A stretch of 64,000 nt of DNA from Chytridium lagenaria (lineage: Eukaryota; Chytridiomycota; Chytridiomycetes; Chytridiales; Chytridiaceae). The position numbers and the translations under genes were made by a program. Where the stretch lies: contig JAHLKC010000017.1 in NCBI GenBank assembly GCA_025449115.1, positions 62,001 through 126,000 on the forward strand, in the 5' to 3' direction. The notes below the pieces were generated by a model. It was not told where the DNA came from, ran no database searches, and saw nothing but the letters and a program-made list of their open reading frames with translations. Of this stretch, positions 1 through 13,400 are shown piece after piece (the stretch's first letter is position 1; each line of letters opens with the position of its first letter).

Positions 1-89
1 GATGATCTGGCGAGGACAAAGGATGCGTGCATGCATAGGAGGCATGCGACGGTGACGATGAGTGCGAGGAAGGTGGTTGACGAGGCCAT
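1..89 (-). CDS. N-terminus of a secreted protein, cut by the left window edge
   Basis: An ATG at 89..87 opens a frame that stays open to base 1 (29 complete codons). The peptide begins MASSTTFLALIVTVACLLCM and continues HASFVLARSS. It has a short polar start, a strongly hydrophobic core and a small-residue region, which is a classical signal peptide. The mature protein lies outside the window, so no function can be given. The gene points the same way as the secreted metalloprotease to its right. It could instead be a signal anchor, or a chance hydrophobic reading frame. Confidence 0.5.
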   Translation of the reverse strand, partial: MASSTTFLALIVTVACLLCMHASFVLARS

Positions 90-937
90 GATGAGAGGAG
101 GCAATGGCAGCTGCTGTTTGGCGAGAGCCTTGGGTGATTGGTATAACGACAGAAAGGTCTGCTTTTTTTTCACCGCTGGCAAATTCTCACAAATTGGACG
201 TCGCTGTCCTTGTTCTATGTCCTACACGGTCGACGAGCTAATAGAGCGTTGCTCAAACTTCTGCCTCGTACCATACTTTTAGCGTCATCCAAACTCCAAA
301 CTCGACTTGACTTGTACCCTTTGACATTGCTTTTTCCCCCCCATATTTAATCTCCGTCCACCCGCCATTCAAAGTCGGTCTACTCATATCCTCTGGTTTA
401 ATTTCAGCATTTACTAAAAGTCTAGAAGTTTGAATCTTCCCCAAACTATTTTTATACGTGTTGATGACTTTGATGCAATTTGGCCTATAATAGAGCAGTG
501 TGATGAGATGTTCTAAGCTAATCTTTTTCTTTCATCATATGCGCCATCTCCTGCTGTTCTGCGTAGATAATGCACAGCTTAGAAGTTTCTGCATGACGCC
601 AAGTATAATGTCATCATCAATTCATGTATGGATGTAATATCATCGACTTCATCTACTTAAAAAAATATTACAAGGGACCTGGAGATAAATACTCGAATTT
701 GATGTAAAAAATTTGCATTCTGTACGTAGTAAACACGACACGACCAAAGAGTGTTAATTAAACCATGTTTGCGAATCACCACTTTTTTTTATTTCTAATG
801 GCAAGTTCGGTCTTTGATCAAATGAGGTCAAGGCATAAAGCGTAAGGGTAGTAAGAAAGTGAGCCCAGTCACAAAGATCTGGAAAGCTGAGGGGTTACAA
901 AAAAGTGGCATTGGCAACATCCAAACGATGGGATGCT
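90..937. other. Intergenic, no supported gene
   Basis: This stretch lies between the start of the left-edge gene and the stop of the metalloprotease, both on the minus strand. It is AT-rich, especially at 480-800. A 63-codon minus-strand frame at 253-444 starts only at TTG and resembles nothing I recognise. No RNA gene or clear regulatory motif was seen. Confidence 0.5.
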
Positions 938-1883
938 TCAAAGACCACGGTAAAGGGAGACCTGAGCAGCAGCCCTGGTGTACTGACCAGCACTGAACTG
1001 GTTCATGCAAGAGTCGTAAGAGTAGTCCATGTAGTTGGTGATGGGGTCGTTTCCAGCAGTGGAGCAAGTGTTACGGCCAGTGGGGCATCCAGAAGCAGCG
1101 GAAGCCTCAGCGGGGGTGTCAGAAACGTAGTCACCTGACCCGGTACAGCCTCCCTGGAAGGTATGGTACAAGCCCACCCAGTGACCGACTTCGTGAGTAA
1201 GGGTGCGGCCGAGGTTGTAGTTGGTAGCAGTTCCGCCGGGGAGGGAAGAGTAGAGCATGACAACACCGTCGTCCTTGGGGTTGGAAGAGTAGGAGGAGGG
1301 GAAGGTGGCGTAGCCCAAAAGACCTGCACCACTTCCAGAAGTGAAGCCCACTGTGTACACGTTCAGGTCCTTGGCGGTTCCCTTGCGAAGAGCAGTCTTC
1401 ATGGCAGTTTGGTAGGAGGTGGAGGGGCCAGCAGAGTTGTACCAGTTGGAGTTGACGGTGCGGTCGGTCTGAAGAAAGAAAATTGGATGAGATGGGGGGT
1501 TTTTGATGATGAAAAAGTAATCCAAATTATATGATCCTCGGAGAAAGAGTACTTACGCTAACCAACACAAAGTTGTAGTTGCCTCCATAGTCAGCGTTCA
1601 ACACAGAAATCTGCTTAGCAATAGCAGAGTCCGAGACTGCACCAGCTCCGGTAGTGCTGGTGATGACATGGAAATAGACGTTCACAGTCTTGGGAGCAAG
1701 GGCGGTAAAGGAAGCGTTGAAAGCGTTGGCCTCGATGAAGGAGGAGAGTTCGGCTTCCAATTGGGGGCCGCGCACAGAGTCGAATCCAGGGGATCCGCAA
1801 CCACGGTTGGCACCAAAGAGGGTAGGGGCGGCAGAGACAGCCGCGACAAGGGCAGACAGAAGGAAGAAGACTGAACGGGCCAT
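938..1883 (-). CDS. Secreted zinc metalloprotease, M43 (pappalysin/cytophagalysin-like)
   Basis: This predicted extracellular zinc endopeptidase has about 285 residues. Exon 1 is 1883..1557, with donor GTAAGT at 1556-1551. Exon 2 is 1468..938, and the join is in phase. Residues 1-18 form a signal peptide ([20 protein letters not shown]). Exon 1 holds the typical pro-region and the start of the catalytic fold (VNVYFHVI). Exon 2 carries the extended zinc motif [11 protein letters not shown], with the catalytic Glu in HEVGH and the third His ligand following. The Met-turn region [11 protein letters not shown] comes next, with four or more Cys likely in disulfides. Length and motif order match fungal MEP1-type enzymes, which degrade external protein. 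It is the most complete gene in this part of the window and shows no frame break. Confidence 0.93.
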
Positions 1884-1975
1884 TGTTGTTGAATGCGTTT
1901 AGAGAAGATGAGGTATTGGGTGTGAAGCTGAGGACCTGCTCTGCGTGAGGCCGCCTTTAGAGGAAAGGCGGCCAT

Positions 1976-1984
1976 CCTTTTATA
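1976..1984 (-). promoter_or_regulatory. TATA-like box of the metalloprotease gene
   Basis: On the minus strand this reads TATAAAAGG, about 95 bases before the ATG at 1883, a plausible distance for a TATA box. This is a sequence match only. Confidence 0.45.
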
Positions 1985-3230
1985 TGCCGGCACTAGCGGG
2001 ATAGTCGCTGGATGGGATGGTGGATGGGACGAGGCGTGGAATCTCAACATGCCCTTTCCCCACATTTTCATGACCTTGTCAACGCAACTTTCGTGTAACA
2101 TTGTCCGATTTGGCAAACACGCGAAGCCCCATAATCGCATGTTGCTGCCCAAAAAGGCTCAGAGTAAAGTCACTCGAGGCCGCGAGGCTAAGAAAAATCA
2201 CTCAACTTCCCCGCAACTGGTTGATTGCGGGTGACGGCCATCAGCAAAGGCCATGACGCGCCAATGACATCTGCCATCATCCATTGTCTCAGCGAGCGGC
2301 ATGCCAAACTTCTGGTTGGTGTATTATTTAATCCTGACAGCTGCTCTTGGCTGACGAGCATATCAGTATCCCAAGAAAAGCCTTCCTTTAAAAAATTGTA
2401 CTGATTAAACAATAGAGGAAGTCTCGGCACAACTAATTCAACATTTTACTCCTAATAAATAATTCATCTTGGTTGTTACCTACTTCATTTAATACAACCC
2501 CCGCATCCGCAGCTTGGCTGATTGCCTCGTGAAGGGCTAACAATCTGTAGATGAAGATCCACTCTATTATCCACTTCCTCCACACGTCTCAGCTTGTTAT
2601 GGAATGGTCTAACAAGATCCAGCACCTGTCTATTATAATCTACACAATCAAGTCTAAAGAAGGAAAGATAAATTCCATAAAACCCCACCTATTTTCCATC
2701 CCCACAGCTTGAACGCTACCTCCACCTCCTACGATCCCATCCCATCGCGCTACGGACGTCGCCCCTGCAAGTTGTGGGGTCTTCATTCATCCTGTTTCTG
2801 AGAGCCGAGGCAGTTTGCATCAAACCCTCCGAGTCTGGGCTGAGCCGAATGGGGCTGACTCATCGGATTCGCTTAGTTCACTTTTCAAAACGCATCTGAA
2901 AGAAATCTGGCCTAACGATTATTGAGATCGTCCCGCTGTTTTCACGGCATCCAGGTAATCACGTTACTATACAGACTTCACTGGATGAACCTCGCCTGCA
3001 ATCTATAGTATCATCTCCTTACATTTCGTACACAATCCATCCTATCGCAAAGAAACATTCTACATATCTACATCTTGAATGCTGTCTTACAAATGCAAGT
3101 GCGCATTGTAAGGTAACTTCTAAGTATAGACAGTGCATTTAGGGACATGGCATCATCAAATTATTGGAGAGCACTCGGTAAGAGCATTAACCAGAAAAAG
3201 AAATGCCATAGTTTATCTATTGTGCCATCT
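1985..3230. other. Intergenic, no supported gene
   Basis: About 1.2 kb separates the metalloprotease promoter from the stop of the STPG2-like gene. Short open frames exist on both strands, but none has a recognisable motif, a compositional change or a plausible splice pattern. No RNA gene was recognised. Confidence 0.45.
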
Positions 3231-5807
3231 TTACGCAACAGCTGTCTGATGCCATTCTCGCAACGTAATATTAAACGTCTTTCTCAACAAACCATTATCA
3301 TACTCCGGCGAAAGATATGCGCCAGGTCCAGGAACAGGTTCCGCTTTTGCATTGAATCGATCCTCCTGCAGCGCAGAAGTTAGATTCGTCATGAGGCGTG
3401 ATATTTTGTTAAAGCAATACTTACGGAGCTGAGGAAAGCGCCGTGCTTGACGGCAGGTCTCTCCAATGTGTTACCGTTGATGTCGTATTCACCTGGTCCA
3501 GGTCCCTTTGGAAGTGCTGCAAATAAAAGGCATGAGAAAGAACACCAGAAGGAATCAACACGGGTGGGTGAACAGGTAAACGTACTTGGGAACAGCTCTC
3601 GAGTCATTTGGTTTGTAAGGCTGGGGTTTTGAATCTTCCCTTCTTCTTCACGGCTTCAAACGATTCCGCAATCTGATAAGCACCTGGAGGCGGAATTTCT
3701 ACGGATCATATTAGCCTCAGAACGTTGCTGAACCGCGTCATACCAGATCCACCGTTCGCCTGAAACCTCTGCGTCTGCGTGCCAAAAGCAGATATACGGA
3801 CTTTTGCTGGATCCACAGGAATGCCTCCAACCACAACCGTGATCCTCTTTGAAGCGGGCCTTCGTCTTCCAGCGGACTTGGAGTAAGATTTTTCGGCAGA
3901 GCCGTTCCGACTCGACATGCCACCGATTTGAGCGGTTCCCATTCGTCCAGATTTGATGGGGATATCACTTTTACGTGGTTTCGGGAGCTGTCGTTCGATA
4001 TCGTAGGCGCCAGGTCCAGGATCCAAAGCTTGAGGGGGCTGAAACCACGATATAAGCAACACTTGAAAGTAAATTGATGCGATACGGAACTAACCATTTT
4101 CTGCGAAAATCTCTCACTAATAGATCCGAATGGCTTTGAACGACTCCCGATAAACGCATTATTCTTCTTATGTATTTTCCCAATAATACTATCAATCGCA
4201 TCCAATTCATAACTCCCCGGCGCAGGCAAGTGCTTGATTTTACTGTCTACCGCAACATCAAAGCGACTGGTCGTCGATCCAAATGGCTGAGGTTTGAATA
4301 GGAAGGGTTTGGGGAGATTGGCGAGTTCGGGGTAATATGAACCTGGACCAGGGGTTTTCATTTGCTCGATGGGGATGTAGTTGATGTTGGAGTGGGAAGC
4401 TGTACCGCCGAATGCTGGGATAACGGTGTTGCGGGATCGCGGTACTTGGAAGCTAAGCTTGACATCATATGCGCCTGGTCCAGGAACACCCTAGATTCAG
4501 CGAAAAACATGAAAATGAGCCTCAATAGAATAATTATTGGAAGTGGCACCTTTTTCTTTTCCTCTGCGACAATGGCATCAGTGAGACGTGTGCAAGGCGC
4601 CAAAGTCATGAGAGCGGGTCCAGTTCCGATTTCGTAATTTCCGTGTAGATATTTGATTGAAGCTTCGGCATTGTAAAGGCAGGGACCCGGGGAGTCTTGA
4701 ATTTTGAATTTGAGACCTTTCTCATCTTTGCCAAAAGTGTAACCGTGTCGTTCAAGTTTGGCTCGTTCGACAAAAGAGGTGTTGAAGTTGTATGCGGGTC
4801 CTGGCTTTTATAGAACTTGAGTTTCACTTTATGTTAAAGGGATTCTTACGTCTTCCTTCCGCTTTGGTGGTTTTCTGGGAATAAGTTCTCCATCTTTAAG
4901 AAAATATTAAAAAGCCGGAGAACATAAAAGTTCATTGCGGAAGAGTCAGACAGGTAACCATACCCTCATTTTCCTGATATCCAAAAGCAGAATGTCCGAC
5001 TGGAATACTGGGCGGGATAAACTTTCTTCTCCAAACTATCGTAGGTTTCTTTCGATCTCCTCTTGACTCCGCGGTAGGTGGAGGTGGAGAAGAATTCACG
5101 TTTGCCTTGGAGTGAGCTCGTGCTGACAGAAGCATACTCCTCGCCTCCACACCACTTACTTCATTTTGTCCTCCTCCGCGGACGTTTGAAATTCTTTCCT
5201 TACTTCCTTGTCCATCCCCCCGAACGATGGGTTGGCTGTACCCACCCTGGTCGACATCCTCGTACCCATTTTCTAAAACCTCTCCAAGAATCTCTGCCCG
5301 TTTCCTCCCATCCCCCACCCCAAAAATCACAGGTTCCTGAGCCAAAGGGTTCCCGATCGCAGTAACCATCTCATTCTTCACGGCATGGATTTCGCCTTTT
5401 TGGATTTAAGCGAGCTCGGGATAGCGTATGAGCCTGGCCTGGGTCGTGGAAACGATTTTGTTGAAACGCGTGGCTCGGGAGCGGCCAAAGAGGGCGGCTT
5501 TTTCGACATTGTTGAGACCAACTTGGGCGATGGGGGCGTCGTAGGCTCCGGGTGCCGGCCGGAGGAGATGACTTCGTCAAAGTATGACTTTCGAGGTGTC
5601 AGTGACGCAAAAGGTGCGAACCTGTTGTTGACAAATTTGTTAGTTACGCTCACCTCACCACGGGTTTGGTGGAGACGTACCCGTTAATGCCTAATGTTTC
5701 CCAGCGATCAAGGCTGCCTCGTCGGCAGTGTAGCATCCGGGGCCGAGGTTTGGGTTAGCATGATCTTGATCAGGAGCCAGAAACTTTCTTTCAGCTCTAG
5801 AGTACAT
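3231..5807 (-). CDS. Sperm-tail PG-rich repeat protein, STPG2-like (axonemal)
   Basis: This multi-exon protein belongs to the SHIPPO/ODF3/STPG group, whose members bind inside or along axonemal microtubules. ATG at 5807 gives MYSRAERKFLAPDQDHANPN followed by LGPGCY, which fits the start of STPG2 proteins. Repeats of the form PGxY recur along the gene: LGPGCY, APGAYD, RPGSYA, SPGPCLYN, VPGPGAYD, TPGPGSYY, APGSYE, DPGPGAYD, PPPGAY, GPGPGEYD and VPGPGAYL. Between them are typical elements such as FIPPSIPVGHSAFGY. Good splice joins include GSG|GTATGA to the exon starting EIPPPGAY, and the last intron from donor 3424-3419 to the exon starting at 3365. The stop is at 3231-3233. The frame breaks near 5700, 5557, 5443, 5395 and 3630, mostly repaired by one extra G or C. 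These look like sequence errors, though decay is possible. The gene implies a flagellated organism. Confidence 0.82.
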
Positions 5808-6627
5808 GTTTTCTATTGTCAAGTCGCCTGTGGGATCGATTGATCTCTTCCTATCCTCTTGGTCCTCGGAGAAAGAACTATGCGCAGCTTTGCATGCAGG
5901 CCAGCCAGGTAATAGTCGAGAATTACAGCGATGTGCCAAGCGAAGATCTCTTGCATGGAAATCTTGCAGATTTATGGAATGGTAGCCATACCCCTTCAAC
6001 GCAGTTAAAGCTGTGTGCTGACCACGTCTACGATGATAAACCGCATATTGCAGACCTCTTTACCTCCTGCTCTCCTATTCCGCCATTTCATACCAACTCT
6101 TTCACCAAGCTGGACAATACAACGTAAAAAGCTGGACAATACAACCGTTAAATCGCTAAGATGCTTGAACTTAAAGCATTTTGAATGGAATTTAAACGAG
6201 GCTCAAGGCACAAGAGCGTGTAGGCAGGAAGAGATTTTTGCTGGTAAAAGGCGCCGACAACAAACACTAGACAACTTGTGATGCTGAGTTCTTAAGTTCT
6301 TCTGCACGTATCCCAACACATACACTAACGCAAAACATCAATTATGAATAAGTAATGCTGTTTCAAAGGTGGTTGACGGACTTATCAACTCTCCAATAAT
6401 GATGACATGTATCAAAACAAAAAAAACTTGTAAATTAAAGTTTAATAGAAAAGCTAATAACCATAGAAAAGCTAAAAACCATAGAAAGCCTAAAAACCAA
6501 CGTATATTTTTAAAACAAAAATAAAGGAGGACCCACAAAAACCTCCCAAAAAAACATGTTCTTATGATATTAACCTCCCAAAAAAAGAGGGCATTAAAAG
6601 TTTTAAAGTGAAAAAGTCAACCCAAAA
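5808..6627. other. Intergenic, no supported gene
   Basis: This lies between the STPG2-like start and the transporter stop. It is A-rich from 6340 onward and includes a short tandem repeat at 6445-6498. The minus-strand frame through that repeat gives a Phe/Leu/Trp-rich peptide that looks like a by-product of the repeat. Confidence 0.45.
6445..6498. repeat. 18-bp tandem repeat, three copies
   Basis: The unit ATAGAAAAGCTAAAAACC occurs three times (6445-6462, 6463-6480, 6481-6498), with one or two changes per copy and one extra base between the first two. It lies in AT-rich intergenic DNA downstream of the transporter stop. Confidence 0.8.
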
Positions 6628-8640
6628 TCATGCCAACACCGAACTCCACTCCCTCCTTTTCAAATGTCCACCACCCGCGTTCCCTCCAGACGCCAACGCC
6701 GCAATCTGCGAAGAAACCGACACCACCATAACCACAACCCCAAACACTGCCAACCCCGCCGCCGCATACTTCAACACACTCACCGACCTCCTTCTCAAAG
6801 GACCCCCAGAACTGCCACCAGTGAAAGAAGCCTGCAAATCCTCTTCATCCTCCTCCGTTGTCGGTCGAATGCCCAAACCGTATCGATCAAGGTCATCGCG
6901 CATCTTGTAATACAATATTCCAGGGAGGATGTAACAGATGGTTGTGGATCCTGTGGCGCCAACGAGGGAGAGAACGGTATCCAAGTTCTCAACGGACACG
7001 GCGATGATAAAACTGCCGATAAGCAACATGGTCGTGATGGCGACATGTCGACTCTGTGGCATAGGTTCCGGTGTCCCGTGTGAGTAGGATTAGTATTCCA
7101 CTGCATGACTTTATCCAGGCACGCTCGTGCAGGATGACATTGGAGGGGTAACTGAGGAGGAAGAGAAGGGCGAGAGCACATTGACCCAGAGTGATGACAG
7201 GACCTGCCGGGTAGAGACGGATGATGTTGGAGCGGTTGAGGGTGGGGTCCAAGGTCCAGGAAGGGCAAATGTGAGGTAGCCGAGGATACCGACAAGTTGG
7301 TAGACGATGGTGGAGGTGCCGATGGAGTAGTGGACGACAGAGGTGACGCGATTGATAGTGTTGTCGACGAGTTCGTTGTGCACGGCAAATTCTATGAACA
7401 AAAACAAGGAATTAAGGTACGTTGCCCAACATAAGAAAAAACTTGATCAAAATCATAATAAAATTAATAATACCCACATTCTGATGGCACGTAAACGCAA
7501 ACACAAATATCGGCAACCCACGCTGAAAAACTTTTCATCCACCTTGACCCATACAATCTCCTCCCATTTCGGCATCCCAGGTAATCCCTCGACCGGCCAA
7601 AAAAGTATCCCACGACCACAAGAACAAGGTAGACGAGCGCATCAACGCAAGAGCGGACGTGTGTTTTAACGAGTCAAGACGACGAGCATAAGCGAGCGGG
7701 GAGACGAGGAAAATGGCAGTTGTGACCCAGAAAGTTGGGGAGAGGATTAGGCTGGTAAGAGGGAGGGATGGGAAAAGCGCGAGGATGACTTTAGGCATCT
7801 ACAAAGTGCATGTTAAAATCACATAGTCGAAAACATAGAATAAACAGTTGAAGGAATACGAGGAGAAACATGACGAAAGGAATATATGCAACCCACCAAG
7901 TCCTAATGATGACGAGATACGACACTGACACCCCAAAACATTTCACCGCAATGGCCAGATCAAACCACAAAGCCGCAGACGGATACGTCATCTTTGACCA
8001 TCTGCGAAAAACGAAGCATGACGACCACCAACCCTCGCAGCACACAGACTCAGAAGCGTCAACCCAAAGATGGAACCAGCAGCTGACAATAAAATCAAGA
8101 ATGTTCCCAGTCAAGACCAACGGAAGCGAGAGCTCAGGCTGATAAAGGGTTAGAGGTTGAAAAAATTGGGCATTTCATACCATGGCCAGCACGCCTGCAC
8201 CCAAGATGGTGTTGGTGAGATTGATGGACGAACTCATGATGGTTCCAGTGACTTGATGAACATGGTCATTCACAGCGACGCCGGCGTTCGCTCCTGGACT
8301 GACAAGAGGTCCAGTCTCCAAATCATCACCATCCTCTTCTCCATTCTCATCGTCTGTTCCAGGTACAGCCGCATACCCAGCATTATCCGTCGAACCGGTC
8401 CAGCGCCGTTTGTACGGGTTCGTTTGACTGGTGGTGTGGTGGAGGGACCGTCGATTTTCTTTGAAATGGCGGCGGGGATGGTTGATGAGGATGATGGTAG
8501 AGAAGGGGTGAGGAGGGATGAGGTTGAGATGGTGGGAGAGACGACGGCGGATGCTGAGGTTGGGGTGTGGAAGATGTCTTCGTCGATGCTGGAGGTGATA
8601 CGGTGGATGATGTACCCAAGGGAGTTGGGTTTGGAGGCAT
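6628..8640 (-). CDS. Amino-acid transporter, AAAP/SLC38-AVT type
   Basis: This is a predicted multi-pass amino-acid permease of the AAAP family. The ATG at 8640 begins a Pro/Ser/Thr-rich cytosolic tail, then an acidic stretch, and then the family's first membrane helix (SSINLTNTILGAGVLAM, donor GTATGA). Later exons give TYPSAALWFDLAIAVKCFGV, a helix with LSPLAYARRLDSLKHTS, FAVHNEL followed by a helix ending VGILGYLTF, and LLFLLSYP followed by LQCHPARACLDKV. The last exon has VLSLVGATGSTTICYILPGI and a final helix, with the stop at 6628-6630. The order matches SLC38 and vacuolar Avt proteins. Frame breaks occur near 7150 (SYP to LQCHP, fixed by one C), near 7070 and near 8420. Substrate and membrane (plasma or vacuolar) cannot be told from sequence. 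Confidence 0.88.
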
Positions 8641-9168
8641 TTTAAAAGGTTTTAAAGGGATGGAGGATATTTTGGTGATGGCGTATGTGATAGAGAGGTA
8701 TGAAGGCGAGGTGAGGTGGGTGGATTGATAAGGTGTTTGAAGTGAAACCACGAAAATGTTTTTTTGAAGGAAAGAAGGCTTCTCCGTAATTTTCAAACTT
8801 GGCGCGTAACGTTGTGTTTGAAGCCCTTCCCGCGTCTTCGGTATCGTCTCATCGACCAGTATGGATGCCATGGTGTTCGATATAAAGAGGGAAAAACAGC
8901 TGTTCTGGGTGGTTAATGACTGTTGATAGCATCGATCGGTATATTTTGGTAGTTTACTACACCTGTCATACAACTGGTACTTCATTAATGGAACGGAGCT
9001 TTCTGTAGACATTATTTTTCGTTACTGATTTATCATGTGACGCTGGAATTTACGCGTAACGAATGAGCTTTGCACCTTGATGAAATACAGTGGTTAATGA
9101 GTCGCTCATCTAAATGACAGCAGTTGCTCAAAAAAATTTCATTTATCAAAAACGAGTTGCCCATCATC
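8641..9168. other. Divergent promoter region between transporter and uS11
   Basis: The transporter (minus) and uS11 (plus) start on either side of this 528-bp stretch, so it probably holds both promoters. The A-run at 9129-9136 and AT-rich sequence before 9169 could be uS11 promoter elements. No gene was seen. Confidence 0.45.
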
Positions 9169-10185
<1,017 letters not shown>

Positions 10186-10457
10186 TTTATTTTCTATTTG
10201 TTTATTTGTGTTCTATACTTCAGTGCAAAAAAAAAAAAAAAAAAAACAAAAACAAAAACAATATGGTTATTTATCAACCAAACTACATATTTAATACACA
10301 TTCTTGTCTTTATATTCTTCGGTAGAGTCAGTATAATGCTTACAAAAACGCAATACGCAAAAGTACGTGACAGACTGACAGCGAAAGAGTATTTATTATA
10401 ATTTTAATTTCTAATCCAGCATGCCCAACTAAAGTAACGTTAGTCCATAAAAAAGAA

Positions 10458-13400
10458 TCAACGCGTTACCATTTCATCGTCATCGACATCCTCAACCACA
10501 GGGGCTTCCTCAACTTCCATGCTCTCCCCAGCCTTAAAGAACTATAACATAAAAAAAAAAATAATTACAAAAACATCACTCCAATCCAAAACACCAATTG
10601 AAAAGCCACCACAACAGAAAAAAAACAAACAACAGAAACCCACCTCCTCCGCCTCTTCACTGGTAACCTCACTCTCCCCACTCTCTTCTTTACTCACAAC
10701 TCCAACCTTCACTTCCTCCCTCCAAAACTCCCAAAACGCCGGGAAGGTCCTCCTGACCTCCTCTTTATACGCTTTGACCCATTCATTAAACCTCCCAACC
10801 TCACTTTGCACAATACATCCCTCGCGTAACGCTTCAATACACCGTCCAGCCTTCCCATACAACTGCGTCGCGAATGATTTTTGAACAAGGGTAGCAATGA
10901 TAGCAGTCATTTGATCAATAGCTAATTTCAAAAACGGTTAACGGTTATAATTGAAAACAGTAAGGGAGTTTTACCGGACGCCACAAGATCAACATCCCGC
11001 CTTGCCAGCATCGCTTTGAAATCCGCGACAGGGTCAGACGTTCCAATGTTAACGACAAGAGAGGTGGTGAGTTTAGCAAACGACATGTCATTGTCAATGT
11101 TCGTGTCTGTGAGGGCGAGTTGATCAGTGATGGCGTCTGCGGCGTCAATTTGACGGGCGAAACGGGCGCGGTTGGTTTCTTTGCCTGTATCAACTGTAAT
11201 GGACATTTTAGATATGCATCAAGTGCGACGAGTGTGGGGAGCGAGGAGGAAAGGGGCAGAGAGAAAAAATGAATGGAAGAATTGGTGGTGGTTTTAATAA
11301 AAGGGTATAATGAGAGGTACCTTTTTCGATTTTAAATGCTTCTTTGACGGCTGTGAGGTGGGGTTGTGCTTTTTCAATGAGGTCGGGGAGTGGGAGGATT
11401 CCGGCGATGAAACGAGGGTCCATGGGTGGGAGTTCGTTGGAATCCGGGTTCATGGCACGGAAAGCCATACATTGATACATGCGTTGATAAGCAGGGTTAA
11501 AGACGTCGGTAGGTTTGTAGGCTTCAAAGAATTCTCTAAAAAGGGGAGGAAAGTGGGTTAGGTGTTTGACGCTTGGTGAACAAAACAAAGGTACATAGAG
11601 ATGGCATTACCCATCGTCCTCAATAGCCGTCATCAAATCCATACTCCCAATAAACTCATCGATCCTTCGATCCGCGTCCTCGCTAGTCACAAGCCGTGTA
11701 TGTGTCAACGCTTTTTTCTTTGCAGGGGCAATTATTTTTTCGCTGGGCCCTTTGCGGATACTCATAGCAAGGGTTTGGGAGGATTGAGAGGCGTTGAGGG
11801 TTTGAGAGGCATCGACGGTGGGTTGGTAAGTGGGGAGGGTAGCACCATGTAGGAGGGAGCCGTTACCGCCAAGTGGGAGGGAGCGATTATCAGTGCTGCG
11901 TTGAGTTGCAGAGAGGGTGGCGTTTTGTGTTGCAGCGTTGGAAAGGAGGGTGGCGGGTTGGCTTGATGCTGGGATTTGTGAAGTGGGTGTGACATCTTCC
12001 AGCAGAGGTGTTAACGACGGAAACGCGTACTCTCTAATATCCTCTTTATACGGAACCTACAACAATATCAACACACAAAGGATTGTACAAGAAACTCACT
12101 TGAATCCACGCACACCAAATCTTTTTCCCAATATGCGGCACCAAAATCCCCAATTTTGGCGCCGCGTTATCAATACGCACGTATCGCACCAACGCGCACT
12201 TTTTCCCGGAATTTAAGGGCAAGTGCGAGGCCTCAATATTGTTTTGGAGGTAGCGTTGGCAGGGTCGGGTATGACTTGCATCGGATTGTTTAAGAAATAT
12301 TCACGAGGGACCTGAAGAAAAATTGTGAGGAGAAATGCAGAGAGGCGTGCGGACATTACATCGGTTTGATGAACGAAACCAAGAATGCTGAAACCTTTTG
12401 TGGTGCGGAGTTTCATGGCTTCCATGTCTTCTTCGGCGAATGGGACGAGATCTTTGCCGTACTTGTATGATTTCACAAGGTCGTCCTGAAGAGAATAAGC
12501 AAGGCGAGAAGAGTGGGAGGAGAAAAAACCTTGTCAAGCTCCACATCATCGGCAACTCTCATCGCCCCTGTCTCAGCATCATCCTCAATAGCCTGTTGCG
12601 CCAACTTGTACGTCCTCTCCATCTTAACCTCCCCTAACGTGGGCTCCTCCCCCGCATCAGCAGCGTCAGCGGCGACTTTTGACCATTTTTTTCCAGACGG
12701 GAGTTTCGTTTCCATGACTTTGGCGTAAGCCCAGACAAAATAACGATAGATTCGTCATATGTGCTGGGATCACCCAGCGACATGCGCTCCCGGATGAGGG
12801 TTGTTGGACGGACTGAACGCGCGCGAAGGTTGTTGAGAAGAGCGAGGGCTTCGGAACCTGGGAAGACTTCGCCATGGGTTGCGGAGGCGAAGGTACGGAG
12901 GAGACGGTTGTTTTGGGCGAGGGTGGACTGGTCGTCATCAGGGGGTGGGTCATCTTTGAACCCGAAACCGCTATATAAAAAGGGTTTAGTTGGTAATGTT
13001 TTGGGAAAGAGAGTTGTTACATGACGTTGACCTTGACGTCATAGTCGACGGCTTTATCTTGAATTTCTGTAAATCCGTCCGGATTGATGGGTGAAGCGGC
13101 ATCTGTGAATACAAATATTGTTTTCTCCCATTTAAGATGTTTGCAATGTTGTTCAAGCACAGTGATTCCAACAACAATGCCGTCCATGACTATGATTAAA
13201 AGCTCGTAAGACATGTAGTAAAATACGCGCTTTACGGTGAAAAAAAAAGAAACTCAACTGTCTCCAGCTTTTTGGCCCTTTTCGCAGGATTGGGTAATGT
13301 ATTTCAACATGTCGAGATCAGCCATGGAGAAACCGTACTGAAGTTTGATGTTGCGGTACCCTGATCTGTCACTATCCAGTGGATGTTCCGTGTCTAAATG

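Noticed and set aside
253..444. 63-codon minus-strand frame (contains NAEIKPEDMSRPTLNGGW)
   Set aside because: It starts only at TTG, has no upstream exon that splices in cleanly, and matches no family I know. Left inside the intergenic entry.
6338..6538. Hydrophobic Phe/Leu/Trp-rich minus-strand peptide
   Set aside because: It is the translation of an 18-bp tandem repeat and A-rich DNA. The periodic FLWFLAF pattern comes from the repeat, not a membrane protein.
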